A model generated the notes under the pieces. It was not told the DNA's origin. It was given only the letters and a program-made list of their open reading frames with translations, and ran no database searches. Of a stretch of DNA of 6,139 bases, positions 5,880 through 6,139 are shown piece after piece (the stretch's first letter is position 1; every line of letters begins with the position of its first letter). The translations under genes and the position numbers were made by a program. This DNA is from Pseudomonadota bacterium. GTDB lineage: Bacteria > Pseudomonadota > Alphaproteobacteria > Acetobacterales > Acetobacteraceae. The stretch is from NCBI GenBank assembly GCA_021805485.1, contig JAJZFF010000430.1, positions 1 through 6,139 on the forward strand, in the 5' to 3' direction.

Positions 5880-6139
5880 TCAGGCGACGGCGCGATCGGC
5901 CAGCGCCTGGCGCTGCTCGGCGCGCTGTTCCGCCACCTGCGCCTTCATCGATTTCTGCAGCTTCTCGAAGGCGCGGACCTCGATCTGGCGGACCCGCTCG
6001 CGCGAGATGTTGTATTGCTGCGAGAGATCCTCGAGCGTCGTCGGGTCGTCCTTCAGGCGGCGCTGGATGAGGATGTGCCGCTCGCGGTCGTTCAGCGTCT
6101 TCAGCGCGGTGGCGAGAAGCGCGCGGCGGCCGGTCATTT
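5880..6139 (-). CDS. rpoH: RNA polymerase sigma factor RpoH, C-terminal part (5' end outside window)
   Basis: The visible 85 or so residues are sigma region 4 and the tail of a sigma-32 type factor, which directs RNA polymerase to heat-shock and related stress promoters. LNDRERHILIQRRLKDDP is the region 4.1 segment typical of RpoH. TLEDLSQQYNISRERVRQIE followed by VRAFEKLQK is the region 4.2 helix-turn-helix that reads the -35 element. The glutamine/alanine/arginine-rich tail after LQK is ordinary for alphaproteobacterial RpoH proteins. The methionine codon at 6137-6135 is internal, since regions 2 and 3 must lie beyond the window edge. Alphaproteobacteria often carry more than one rpoH copy, and this fragment cannot say which one it is. 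RpoD is less likely, given the sequence between the region 4 motifs and the long charged tail. Confidence 0.92.
   Translation of the reverse strand, partial: MTGRRALLATALKTLNDRERHILIQRRLKDDPTTLEDLSQQYNISRERVRQIEVRAFEKLQKSMKAQVAEQRAEQRQALADRAVA

Overview
The window reads as chromosomal DNA of a high-GC alphaproteobacterium. The main clues are the chemotaxis gene order cheW-cheR-cheB-cheY-cheD followed by a small gene at the position of cheT/cheU in rhizobia and Caulobacter, an RpoH-type sigma factor C-terminus, and strong G/C bias at third codon positions. A Rhodospirillales/Acetobacteraceae member would fit, but the genus cannot be fixed from the sequence alone.

Bases 1-3765 (+ strand) are the distal part of one chemotaxis operon. 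It begins inside cheW, and cheA with any receptor or cheY1 genes presumably lie upstream. cheR, cheB, cheY and cheD follow with stop/start overlaps (ATGA, ATGA, TGATG, GTGA), then a 16-base gap and a 132-residue protein. CheW couples receptors to CheA. CheR and CheB add and remove receptor methyl groups. CheD is a receptor glutamine deamidase. CheY carries the signal to the motor. The last small protein has a CheZ-like D-x-x-x-Q helix and a C-terminal -ELF tail also found on CheD, so it is a candidate CheY-P phosphatase (CheT-like). This is the most interesting protein in the window.

Bases 3766-3927 hold no gene but contain two strong predicted RNA hairpins: a GCAA-tetraloop hairpin directly after the operon and a 13-bp hairpin just ahead of the next gene. 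Bases 3928-4215 (+) encode a free-standing acyl carrier protein-like protein with no biosynthetic partner in view. It converges, with an 18-base gap, on a minus-strand NTF2/SnoaL-like gene (4234-4779).

A 199-base divergent intergenic region (4780-4978) carries a candidate promoter for the SnoaL-like gene. After it comes a metallo-beta-lactamase-fold hydrolase with a C-terminal winged-helix-like segment, of the LACTB2 type (4979-5815, +). This gene converges on the 3' end of rpoH (5880-6139, -). An intrinsic terminator at 5827-5861 lies between them, with its U-tract oriented for rpoH.

No mobile elements, CRISPR arrays, tRNAs or rRNAs were seen. Apart from the chemotaxis block, the genes appear to be ordinary neighbours with no evident shared pathway.
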